Below, one piece after another: positions 34,500-44,929 of a stretch of DNA of 64,000 nucleotides (positions are counted from its first letter, which is position 1; every line of letters starts with the position of its first letter). The position numbers and the translations under genes are program-made. The stretch comes from Owenia fusiformis. Its lineage: Eukaryota > Annelida > Polychaeta > Sabellida > Oweniidae. The notes below the pieces were generated by a model. It saw nothing but the letters and a program-made list of their open reading frames with translations, made no database searches and was not told where the DNA came from. Location: assembly GCA_903813345.2 (NCBI GenBank), contig CAIIXF020000011.1, positions 25,658,166 to 25,722,165 of the forward strand. The letters run 5' to 3'.

Positions 34500-34560
34500 T
34501 CATTTTGGACGCCGATCAACTTTAAAATACGGGTTCACGCGAGTACAAATTAGGGGCATG
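34500..34560 (+). repeat. Possible dispersed repeat fragment, copy g
   Basis: CATTTTGGACGCCGATCAAC, then ACGGGTT and CAAATTAGGGGCA resemble the right part of the family, strongly diverged. Confidence 0.35.
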
Positions 34561-36163
34561 CTTTTCGAAAAAATACATATTGAGCACCTGATGGGGTTTT
34601 CATCATTTTGCAATTGGTAGATTATTTTTCGAATAAATAATACGCCTTTAACTATGCTTGATTTTAACTGGTCGCTCCTTGTAATACAATTACAATTGAT
34701 TGAATTTCGAATATGTGGGCTCAATAGTAAGAGAAATAAAGTAATCATTTTACCTGCAGAAATTCAAATCACCTGCCCAATAAGTTGATCATTTCTTTGA
34801 AGTTACGTATCCTCACACTTGGGTATTCAATTCACATGTATTTATGAATATTAAAACTATATAGGGGATATCTTGGCAAGAGGTATACTATATCATTCGT
34901 GTAATTCATTTTAAATTATTGATCGGAACACTATCAGGAAAATTCACTGTTGTGCCATTCTGATTCTCATCATATCTTTATGTCTTCCACTAGAAAAACA
35001 CTAATAGAAGGGCAAGCATGATTTCTCATGCCGCAGTGCCTTTGTACGCATTACTACGTGGGGCAGTAGCCTTTTCATTTCCGTATTGATACCTCATACT
35101 AAATTCATGCTAATAAATTCGCTAGTTATACTAGGCTATTCATATATATTCAAGTGATGGATTATATGGAAAAATAATGGTATTTTTTATTTTGGTATGA
35201 ACCACGGGAAATTTTCGCTGCTTCTTAAGTATCCAATATATTGTATTTCAAATGATCTGGAAAAATAATCCCTAGATTAAGGTGCATTATATTTTAGGGG
35301 ACTTATTATATTTAGTAAAATGCTTCAATATTCCATGTTGTTGGTATCTCTATCCTCAATAAGAATTACTGATATACATGTTGTAATAATAAAATGATAT
35401 TCACGGGCGCCCTTTTTGAGAAAAGTTTTTTGAGTTACGATTCCCCGAAGTTGTCACTTGGAGGGTGTCACTTGTGGTCTGAAATGTATTTGAATATGAC
35501 TTTATGACATATCAAATAAACAATCGAATTACGATTGAATGTCATATGGGATTATTCAGGGAAATGTTATAAACAAGACATGAATTGGCACGTCTAGATT
35601 ATATTGAGAATGATTCAGTTCTGCAGTTAGAGTATTGAAACACGCCTTATACCATGTTTTTCCATTAATTAATGTGAATGTAAAAGTGCTTAAAAACTTA
35701 ACCCGTGGTCACAATTTCTAAACATAGTTTCTGTCAATCTTGGAGATTTTATGTATCCTCGTTGCCCAAAGCTTTGTGAGGTAGTCAGTCTTGACACACA
35801 TAACAGATTATGATCTTCAGCCGTCATCAAAGTGTCATATAAAACATTGGAATGGATAAGTGGATTGTTTCAATTTTGTGTTTTTGCTCTGCAAATGACA
35901 GATTGAAAAATAAAACTCTCCACTCACCAAGGTACAGCATGGTGCGATAAGTGAGGTTTCATCACCGTGACGGCTTGAGACAATAGCTTTCAATATGTGA
36001 TACAACACCCAAACAATTAGATTCGAGAAACAAGAGGGTTTATAACTAAATAGTGGTGAGAAAATTACTGACATGTGACAATTCTGTTTTTTATTTTATT
36101 GTTTTGCGGTAAGAAAAGTTCATGAGATCGTTAAAAAGCTGAAAGCGCAGTCGTTACATCGTA
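34561..36163. other. Intergenic upstream of bHLH gene 3
   Basis: No gene seen. I could not find a convincing copy of the distal conserved block here. Confidence 0.45.
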
Positions 36164-36216
36164 GGTGATACCACTTCAACTAAGCGTTTTACTCACTTTC
36201 GCGTGTCAAACGTGTG
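36164..36216 (-). promoter_or_regulatory. Proximal conserved non-coding element, gene 3 copy, inverted
   Basis: Reads on the minus strand CACACGTTTGACACGCG, then GAGTAAAACGCTTAGTTG, then AAGTGGTATCACC, matching the elements before genes 1 and 2 but in opposite orientation, with a three-base insertion near AAAGTGAG. About 0.8 kb upstream of the gene 3 TATA box. Orientation independence is typical of enhancers (inference). Confidence 0.7.
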
Positions 36217-36902
36217 CCTACCTTTTGAGCCTATATCTAATCTGATTAGAACAATTAAAAATAAAAACAACAATCAGATACCCACATTTCCAACTTAACT
36301 TATGTCTTCATTCATTTACACATTTTCATTAATGTTTGGTCATTTCAATTTTCTACACACATGTACTTGAAAATGGAATAAAGCCAGCACTTCAAATGTG
36401 GTCAAAATGGTCACAGTTCAGAATGTAAATCGACCAATCAGAAACGCCATATAGGCAGATGCAAAAAGTGACTTATTGCCAGAAAAACAGACTTAGACAG
36501 ACAAAATTGAGTGTCCCCACTGAAGTTCGGCGAACTTTTTTTCATATTTGAAGCGTGGATTAATTATTGTTTGGCAATAAAAATTAGAAGTCAGTAGCGA
36601 TGTTGTGCAGGGCCTAAGCCTGCTGTTTAGTCAACAGCGGATTATCTTGGCAACGGGAGGTAAAACAACACGCGCTTACCATTCATGATTTACAAGATGC
36701 AGTGTTTGCCATTATTTCGTTTAATTCATTATAATACTCATTGATGATTGTACCCTTTGAATTTATTTTAATATCAGCAATGAATCGCCTCAATTATGCA
36801 ATAATCATCGATTACAATATATGATATTACATGTAGGTAGAATATGGGTAGCGTACTGCAAATGATTATATCTTGGCCATGCCTGCATTATAGCAAACAA
36901 CC

Positions 36903-37050
36903 ATTCGTGTGCCCCGCCCCACGTGGTCTTACGCACTGGTCGCTGATTGGTCAAACAGTTCAAACATTATAGGTGATTTTGCGCTGGCCAGATCAAAGAT
37001 GGTTATATAAGACAGAAACAGGTGAAAAAAGTATTATTTGGACAATCCAG
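36903..37050 (+). promoter_or_regulatory. Core promoter of bHLH gene 3
   Basis: ATTCGTGTGCCCCGCCCC followed by an E-box CACGTG (36920-36925), CCAAT box CTGATTGGTCAA (36943-36954), TATATAA (37004-37010), and GGACAATCCAGTC (37041-37053) as candidate start site. The 5' UTR is longer than in genes 1 and 2, about 220 bp. Confidence 0.72.
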
Positions 37051-37267
37051 TCGCGTGCCTTGAAATTCGGCCAAATTCAGTGCGATACCGTACAATACTA
37101 TTACTACAAAATACTAACTTATAGTCGTTATAAGTCTGACTCTGCATACTGCAACTGTGAAGGCACACTTCATTTCCCGCCATTTGAGCACTGCAGCAGA
37201 CGGAAATTTTGGCGGTTGAAGAAGCAGGTGAAAGTACTTACCGATTTGTTAAGTGTTAACTGAAACA

Positions 37268-37874
37268 ATGGTAAGACCGAGGACGGACGCGTTTCAGGAA
37301 TCGTACAATATGCAGAAAGAATCATCTGCGTCGAAGTCTAAAAGGAAAAGGGTTCATGTTCCGCACAGCGAGCGTCCAACTGAATTTGTTGCACAGAGGA
37401 ATGAACGTGAGAGAAGTCGCGTCCATAGTGTTAATGAAGCATTTATGGCACTAAGGAAACATGTACCATTGAAAGTGAAGGACCCGTCAAAAAGAGTTTC
37501 AAAAGCAAAGATACTCCAGGCTGCGATAGACCATATTTACAACTTACTAGACAGTTTAGTAAATACAGAAACACAAGAGAACTGCTCAACTGCGCAAAAT
37601 TGTCTACAAAACAACCAACCCAAAAAGAAATCGAATTCGCCAACGAAAAAGCGCCACACCAGGAAACAAACGTTAAGCAGAAAGATCAAAGACATTTCAA
37701 AGGACGACTTTATTTTCGAATGCAACTCCGATACTAAAGAAAATCAACACCGTGGCAACACTGATGAACTATTATACACTGATAATTCTCAATATCAGCC
37801 TCAGATGGTACTTTCACATTATGAACAATATTCGCCAAAAGTGTTCGACCAATATATCCCCGATTTCCAAATGC

Positions 37875-37906
<32 letters not shown>

Positions 37907-38622
37907 CCATATTCCAATTCGCAAGTTGGCACTTATGAACAATACCATTCACCACCACATAATGAAACTGAAGAGCGTTATAATTCGATGGAGTTCGCAT
38001 TCCAAGGATTCAAAGAACAACAACATTCGGAATCCTGGACGACTATGGAAACAACAGCATCCCAACAAACAGTGACAGAATATTATCCAAACACCATTCA
38101 AACATTCCTCCAAGAAAATACTACACCTTATCAAGTAAGTAGAATTTGCTCTTCTTCTAAATGTTTCAAATGGACTTCTTTAGAATAACTGACCAAGAAA
38201 AAATCCTCTGAAATGAATTGACTTTTAGTAATATGTATTTGAATTGCTTTAACATGGGTTTCACGAGAAAGCAAATTATTTTGATGAACTGTTACAAAGC
38301 AATAGTTATTGTCACATCCCACACGTTCCATACTAATGTTTACATAAAACAATATTAACAACGTCAATTCGACGTTTAAAAGTATTTTAAAAGTATGTGT
38401 TAATTTTAATTCTGTTCAATATTTTCATGGATATCTTTTTGTATTTTCCTTCAGATGACAGAATCTTGGATGCACGGACTTCCACCGAGTCCAAATGATT
38501 CCGGATTCGCAGACGACAAATCAACATCCAGCGTTTCTGAAATATCGTTTCCGATGACAGAAGGTGACATTTTGGAAGATATATCACGCGTCTTAAAAAG
38601 TCCTGAAGAATTTGTGATATAA
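37268..38622 (+). CDS. Group A bHLH transcription factor 3 (344 aa, two exons, polyQ)
   Basis: Exon 1 37268-38134, intron 38135-38454 (GTAAGT...CTTCAG, phase 0), exon 2 38455-38622. The start is the ATG of MVRPRTDAFQESYNMQ; the frame upstream is open but lacks ATG. The bHLH (about 41-97) has the same basic region RNERERSRVHSVN and helix 1 NEAFMALRKHVP; helix 2 is ILQAAIDHIYNLLDSL. This copy is the most diverged of the three: SKSKRKRVHVPHSE replaces the KPKRKRIHIPHSQ block. It also has a Gln run encoded by CAA repeats (37874-37907). Exon 2 encodes MTESWMHGLPPSPNDSGFAD, then EGDILEDISRVL and ends EFVI. Nuclear E-box-binding regulator by family; subfamily not fixed. Confidence 0.88.
37874..37907 (+). 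repeat. CAA trinucleotide repeat (polyglutamine)
   Basis: About eleven CAA codons in a row after QMQ in exon 1 of gene 3; genes 1 and 2 have only short Gln runs here. Confidence 0.9.
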
Positions 38623-38962
38623 ACTGAATAATGGACATGCTAACTATATGCGGACTTATTTACTCTATGGAACACGCCCACCCAAGATACATAATGCATA
38701 TGATTGTCTTTCACATGTTTGGTTGCAATTGAATGATGAGTGTGATGTCAAAATTGAATGTGAACGTGAGAATGGATGGAAATGAATGTGAAAATCTAGC
38801 ATGGGCTTTATATGTTGCTCCAAATGCTCGCCTACGGGACATTATTTGCAAAATACTATATCATACGATATGCTGGGCTTGCTGGGCTTATTTATTAATT
38901 TGTATCTAGTTAAATGTATGTAAATGATTGTTAAACTTTCTGTATGCATTAATAATATTATT

Positions 38963-38968
38963 AATAAA
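38963..38968 (+). promoter_or_regulatory. Polyadenylation signal of bHLH gene 3
   Basis: AATAAA in ATTATTAATAAATTATTATT, about 340 bp after the stop; downstream TTTCATAAAT is shared with gene 1. Confidence 0.65.
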
Positions 38969-38999
38969 TTATTATTATATTTTCATAAATCTATGTTTT

Positions 39000-39930
39000 T
39001 TATCAAATTACTAATTCAATGCGTCACAAGAGCATCTTCAGCACTTTTAGAGTGGTTTTTGGACCCCTGATATTTTTTAAACTCTGACGCCACCCCACAT
39101 GGCAAAAGCTGGCAATGACCTTATTTCCATTATGGCGTGTAGCAAACATGTACCCAATACTTCATTTGGTCGTTCAAAGCAATCAATTCAACTCTATGTT
39201 AGTTCTTATTAAGTCTCTACAATCATTGGAAAACTCTGAAAATAAGTTAAGATGCAGTTTGAAAGTCCACACAGTGATGCAACATAAATAAATCATGCAC
39301 GTTCCAATGTTTCCCGTTGTCCTACCCAATACTCTTTCAGATGTTTAGATATAAATTCTAAATAAAAACTAGAATGTGCAATTTACAATATGCAGTGCCT
39401 TCTATTACTAGTGCTTGAATTTTTCCTCAGCGTAAAAAACGCAGGGATGTTCCACCTTCACATATATTCATATAAAAGCTACATTAAAAATAAGAATCAT
39501 CTGAAGTATTTCGTTTGAGCAATTTTGTTTATTGTTTAATCCTATTGTGATCATCCATAACATCACACATAACGGTAATCTTAGAATCTGATGCATTTTT
39601 TAAATTCTATTTTTTAAGATGTGATTTAGATCCCAATTATTTTTAATCGTTGTTCAAACGTTTTTTATCAAACATAAATTGAATATACTAGAGAGATTTC
39701 GCATATTTACATTTTACAGCTTACATACACCTACAGTAGTGGATAAATAGAAAAATAATACAAAATCTCTGTGAACAAGGTTGAAATGCAAAGATCAGGT
39801 AAGACTTTCGATATCATTATCGTACCGAGCGTGTTCATGTTAGATATATAGTATCTAGTAACTACTAGTTCATGTAACTGGTTTTGTGAAAATGGGATGA
39901 TTTGAGACAAAAAATGAGAATAATTCTATT
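39000..39930. other. Non-coding stretch
   Basis: No gene or structured repeat that I can support between bHLH gene 3 and the satellite. Confidence 0.5.
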
Positions 39931-39933
39931 CAC

Positions 39934-41455
39934 GTCAGCGTAATCACTAAATTTGATTTAAAATATAAAAACATCAAGATCTAAGATGACACCTGTACCA
40001 GTCCGACAAGTGGATATTCAATGACATGTTTGATCTCAAATATAAAAGTTTAAAACATCAAGATCTTAAAATATCAACGCTTAGAACATCAAAATCTAAG
40101 ATGACACCTGTACCCGTTTGACAAGTGCATATACAGATTATCCGAAGTTTTACGACAGCGTAATCACAATGTTTGATTTGAAATATTGATGTTTAAAACA
40201 TCAAGATTTAAGATGGCACCTGTACCCGTTTGACAAGTGCATACTCAGACCATCCGAAGTTTTACGTCAGCGTAATCACAACGTTTGATTTGAAATATTA
40301 ACGTCGATCAAGATCTAAGATGACACCTGTACCTGTTTGACAAGTGCATATACAGATTATCCGAAGTTTTACGACAGCGTAATCACAATGTTTGATTTGA
40401 AATATTGATGTTTAAAACATCAAGATTTAAGATGGCACCTGTACCCGTTTGACAAGTGCATACTCAGACCATCCGAAGTTTTACGTCAGCGTAATCACAA
40501 CGTTTGATTTGAAATATTAACGTCGATCAAGATCTAAGATGACACCTGTACCCGTTTGACAAGTGCATATACAGATTATCCGAAGTTTTACGACAGCGTA
40601 ATCACAACGTTTGATTTGAAATATTGATGTTTAAAACATCAGGATTTAAGATGACACCTGTACCCGTTTGACAAGTGCATACTCAGACCATCCGAAGTTT
40701 TACGTCAGCGTAATCACAACGTTTGATTTGAAATATTAACGTCGATCAAGATCTAAGATGACACCTGTACCTGTTTGACAAGTGCATATACAGATTATCC
40801 GAAGTTTTACGACAGCGTAATCACAACGTTTGATTTGAAATATTGATGTTTAAAACATCAGGATTTAAGATGACACCTGTACCCGTTTGACAAGTGCATA
40901 CTCAGACCATCCGAAGTTTTACGTCAGCGTTATTACAATGCTTTATTTGAAATATTGATGTTTAAAACATCAGGATCTAAGATGACACCTGTACCCGTTT
41001 GACAAGTGCATACTCAGACCATCCGAAGTTTTAAATCAGCGTAATCACAATGTTTGATTTGAAATATTGATGTTTAAAACATCAAGATTTAAGATGACAC
41101 CTGTACCCGTTTGACAAGTGCATACTCAGACCATCCGAAGTTTTACGTCAGCGTAATCACAACGTTTGATTTGAAATATTGATGTTTAAAACATCAAGAT
41201 TTAAGATGACACCTGTACCCGTTTGACAAGTGCATACTCAGACCATCCGAAGTTTTAAGTCAGCGTAATCACAATGTAAGTTTAAAACATCGAGATCTTA
41301 AAATATTAAAGTTTAAAACATTAAGATCTAAGATGTACAGGTACACTGTACCTGTCAGCGTAATCACAATGTTTGGTTTAAAATATTTAAGTTAAAAACA
41401 TTGTTTAAAACATCAAGGTCTAAGATGACATCTGTACACGTTTGACAAGTGCATA
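39934..41455 (+). repeat. Satellite array, ~110 bp unit in dimeric higher-order pattern
   Basis: About 13-14 units, each with TCAGCGTAATCACAA, TTGATTTGAAATATT, ATCTAAGATGACACCTGTAC, CGTTTGACAAGTGCATA and CCGAAGTTTTACG. In the central part two variants alternate: a ~112 bp form with GATGTTTAAAACATC (palindromic) and ACTCAGACC, and a ~106 bp form with AACGTCGATCAAGATC and ATACAGATT. The period-two pattern spans roughly 40080-40970; later units are all of the long type. Edges are degenerate. No spacers vary as in a CRISPR. Confidence 0.9.
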
Positions 41456-41459
41456 TTCA

Positions 41460-42160
41460 ATAACATGTTTCATAACAAAGCTGTCTTTGTGAGGCACTAA
41501 AAACAATTTTCCAAAGTTCTGTTTGACAATGAAGTTTTTGATATTATTGAAAAATGATACTTTAAATTGTGCAAATCGAAATAACAAGAAGCATTAGAGA
41601 AAAATAATAAAGTTCCTCGATTTATAATGTACGTATCGTTAAAACTAGAACCAGGAGAAAATTATTTTATAACAACACAAATAAAAATTACATTTAGAAA
41701 ATTTTGATCGTAATCATGTTAGCTATGAACTTTTGTTAGAAAACTCACACTGGGAGATGTTTAGATATCGAACTTTGATTAAAAAGTTTATTATTGATAA
41801 CTTGGATATATTACAGGTTGATGCAAACAAACAGTTAAATCAGGATGGGGTAACAACCTGCGAAACGTGCACTTTTTTAGAGTCTAAGAACCCCACGGCG
41901 GGGGGGGGGTAAATCACACTTGGAGCCTGAGTCTTCCTTAATAATGTTAACTATATCTATATGGAAGTTATTATGCAATAAAAACAATAACCACTAAAAC
42001 AGTTCCCACTAGCTAATAAATAATTTGTTGTCAGGGTCATTGTTGTTTGGTGGATACCATGGGATGCTTCACCTCGGTAACCATATTTAAAAATATGTAT
42101 CCCATAGAGATCAATGGAAATATCCAATTTGACCTATTCGCATTGACCTTGACTTGATAT
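41460..42160. other. Non-coding stretch
   Basis: AT-rich with one G-run near 41898; no gene seen. Confidence 0.5.
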
Positions 42161-43227
42161 TTAAGGCCCGGTCACACCGCCTAAACGTTGCTGGAGCGTT
42201 CTTTGAACGTTGAAAAAAATCATCAACGCTCGTAAACGTTCACCACCGTTTAACAAAAGTTGGCATCCGTTAAAGCAACGCTGTAAACGCTCGGCCAACG
42301 CGGATGTTTCTCGAGTGGCCATCCTAACGCTCCAAAAGTTTTGAGCTGCTCAAAATATTGCGAGCGTTGAAAAAGGGACAATTTTACGCCCTGGCAAAGT
42401 TTATCACCGCTCCACCAACGCCCAGTCAAAGTTTGGCACCGCTAGACGCAAGTTCGTGGACGCTTGAATCCGCTAGACCAACGCAGAAATCTTAAACGCT
42501 GGACCACCGCTGCTTCGCCAGCGTTGCCCGGGCGGCGATTAAACGTTGCACAAACGTCGGTGGAGCGGTTGTTAGCGTTTTATCAGCGTACATGGGGTTG
42601 TTGGAACGGTGTCGGACGTTGTCGCAGCGTTCCATGGCGGCGATGAACTTTGCTTTGGCGTTGGTATAGAGGTGTCGGAGCGGGACCAGAATTTGGCTAT
42701 AAATACGTGGAGAAATGCACCACTGTGTAGAACACTGTGGAGACACTTGTGCATTTTACATTTGATATATATTCATGTCTGGCATTTCAATTTTTTGCAT
42801 TGTAAATTCCTAAATTAAGCGCTCAAAGTTTGTGATTTGGGATTTTAAAAAGGTGAATTATGCGATTTTTGTTTTTCATTAAATGTTAATACAAATAGAC
42901 TTTTACTGAGACCTTTATTCAAATATAGTATATACCTAATGTTTTCACGTCAAGCAATTCAATAAATTATCTGTGAATTTTCTGCGCAGCTTGTAAAATG
43001 TTGCACTCGTCATGGTATTATACAAAAAGTTGATGCGCGCACAGCAATGCAAAAAATTGCCATGCGTCATGATTATTACTTTGCTGTAAATGTTATTTGA
43101 CATTGTTAAAGCAATTTGAACGTAAATCGGTTCCAAGTAATGGAAATGCAACAATTAAATTGTGATATGTTTGTTTGAAATGATATGAGAGATTATTAAA
43201 GAAAATTGTAATGTTATTCATTCTTAA

Positions 43228-44489
43228 AGGAATCCAACACCTTGCAAAACTTCTTAACGGAGAGGAATAAGGGAAAATGCTTGCCGGATTCTGAATCTGT
43301 GTATTTTTTAATGATTTTTCACCGTCTTAGAATTTCAATTTTTTTCCTTTGAAAAAATGAGATTTGCATTGTTTTCCAATTAGACAAATGAGTAAACATG
43401 AATAGCCCGAAATCTAACGGTGAGATTTTGTTTTAAAAAATCATGGATATCAAGGCTAAATATAGCTATACAATAAACATAAAAAAGTAATGCTTGGACT
43501 CTTCATATTCACACAAAAAATTAATTAGTAAATGAGGTTTGATATTTGTGAGAATAAGTTGTACGAGTCGCAATGCTCTACAAACACCAGATTACAGGGT
43601 GGATTAGGATCAATGACACACATAAAAATTGATTTAAAAACATTTCATGATAATTATCTCAAACAAAAGCAGTTAGCGAAGGATACATTTCATTACGCTC
43701 AATAAATAGTTATCACTTTTGACTATATATAAATATCTCATGGGAATGTATTTCCATCTGCTCAAGATATCATATTTTAGCTTCGAAAATCACAATCGTT
43801 GGATAATACATTTGTCTCAGAATGATAGGCCACCCTGTAGCAATGTAGCTTTCACTTGAAGTGTACCCTAGAGAATAATGAACTTACTTTCAAATTGGTC
43901 TTGCTTTTGTGGTGTATGTGGCTTTTTAGCAAATCTGCCACGCTCATTTCTTTCCAGAACCATCTTGTTCACATGTAACACTAGGCTATACGCGCATGTA
44001 TAGACAGATGACATAGATATACATATAAATTATATATTGCACCTGTATTTACTTACATGGGAATATTCCCTTTGGAAAAATGCAAATGCATGAACATATA
44101 TTTTCATCTTATATATGACTTCAAGCTAACATATTATTTCATATTTATATTTTCATAGTTAGTCTAACATAAATAATAGATCCATGAGAACAATATTCTT
44201 TGTTTTCTTAAAAATTGATGGGTTTACTGTGAATTCAATAAATTACAATTTGCAAGGGGTAAGTATACTGTATGACCTTAGTTGCAAAGTACTGTTTATA
44301 TATGCAGCTCAATAGCATAAAATATGTTGAATGAAGCATATGATGGGGATTAGTCGTGTGACACACAAACTGACCAATACATGAGGGTATTAGCTACTTT
44401 TCACAGAAACCAAAGGAGGACAGTGCTTTTATTTCAACTGGGAGCTTACCTCCACACGACTGATCATGTGACCATGGTGTTGGGTCCCT
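43228..44489. mobile_element. Nested element with TTAA target duplication
   Basis: Left AGGAATCCAACACCTTG and right (read inward) AGGGACCCAACACCATG, flanked by TTAA at 43224-43227 and 44490-44493. TTAA sites with AGG-type termini suit Kolobok or piggyBac-like elements. No coding capacity seen. Confidence 0.65.
43595..43837. mobile_element. 243 bp mariner-type MITE, innermost insertion
   Basis: CAGGGTGG at 43595 and CCACCCTG ending 43837, with TA on both sides (43593-43594, 43838-43839). Inverted match beyond the first eight bases is weak. Confidence 0.6.
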
Positions 44490-44929
44490 TTAATGTCATA
44501 TTACATTAATAAAAGCACTTTAGATTTAAAACATTTCTTCTTTAATCCTTGAAGGACTTTTGTTAAAGTTACAAATTCCAATAAAGGTCTTTACTCTTAA
44601 ACACTTCCCACTTGAAATAATTTCCCAGTATTCAAACGCAATATGCTGCTAAACCAACGCTGCTGCTATTTATACCACCGCCGAGGCAACGCTCTCATGC
44701 GCAGAACGCCGCTATACCAACGCTCGAATTACCGCTAAACAAACGCTAGCTACCGCTCGCAACCGCTTAACCAACGCTAAAGCAACGCCGGCTTCAGCGG
44801 TGTACCGCTAAGCCAACGCCCGTGTTTTTGTTTTTTTCCCCATTTTGTGCGCGTTGACGAGCGTTGATGAATTTTTTCAACGTTCAAGGAACGCTCCAGC
44901 AACGTCCGGGCGGTGTGACCGGGCCTTTA

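Larger units (their letters stand above)
42164..44926. mobile_element. 2.8 kb DNA transposon, TTA-flanked, motif-rich ends
   Basis: Both ends begin AGGCCCGGTCACACCGCC (right end read inward), with arms of about 73 bp sharing ACGTTGCTGGAGCGTTC and TTGAACGTTGAAAAAA. TTA flanks each end (42161-42163, 44927-44929), the target size and sequence typical of PIF/Harbinger. Next to the termini lie arrays dense in AACGCT/CAACG and the reverse GCGTTG (about 42170-42680 and 44640-44915), far more GC-rich than the surroundings. No transposase seen, so non-autonomous. Two further elements sit inside. Confidence 0.8.

Noticed and set aside
35660-35690. Possible distal conserved block before gene 3 (TTAATTAATGTGAATG)
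   Set aside because: Only a few bases match; the CTGCAC and GATCCATGTGG parts are absent.
37734-38000. Poly-Val minus-strand frame and poly-Asn plus-strand frame
   Set aside because: Other-frame readings of the CAA repeat in bHLH gene 3.
39934-41455. Regularly spaced repeats suggestive of a CRISPR array
   Set aside because: Whole ~110 bp units are repeated, with no unique spacers; the context is eukaryotic.
42464-42818. Short frames on both strands in GC-rich DNA
   Set aside because: They arise in the AACGC motif array of a transposon end.
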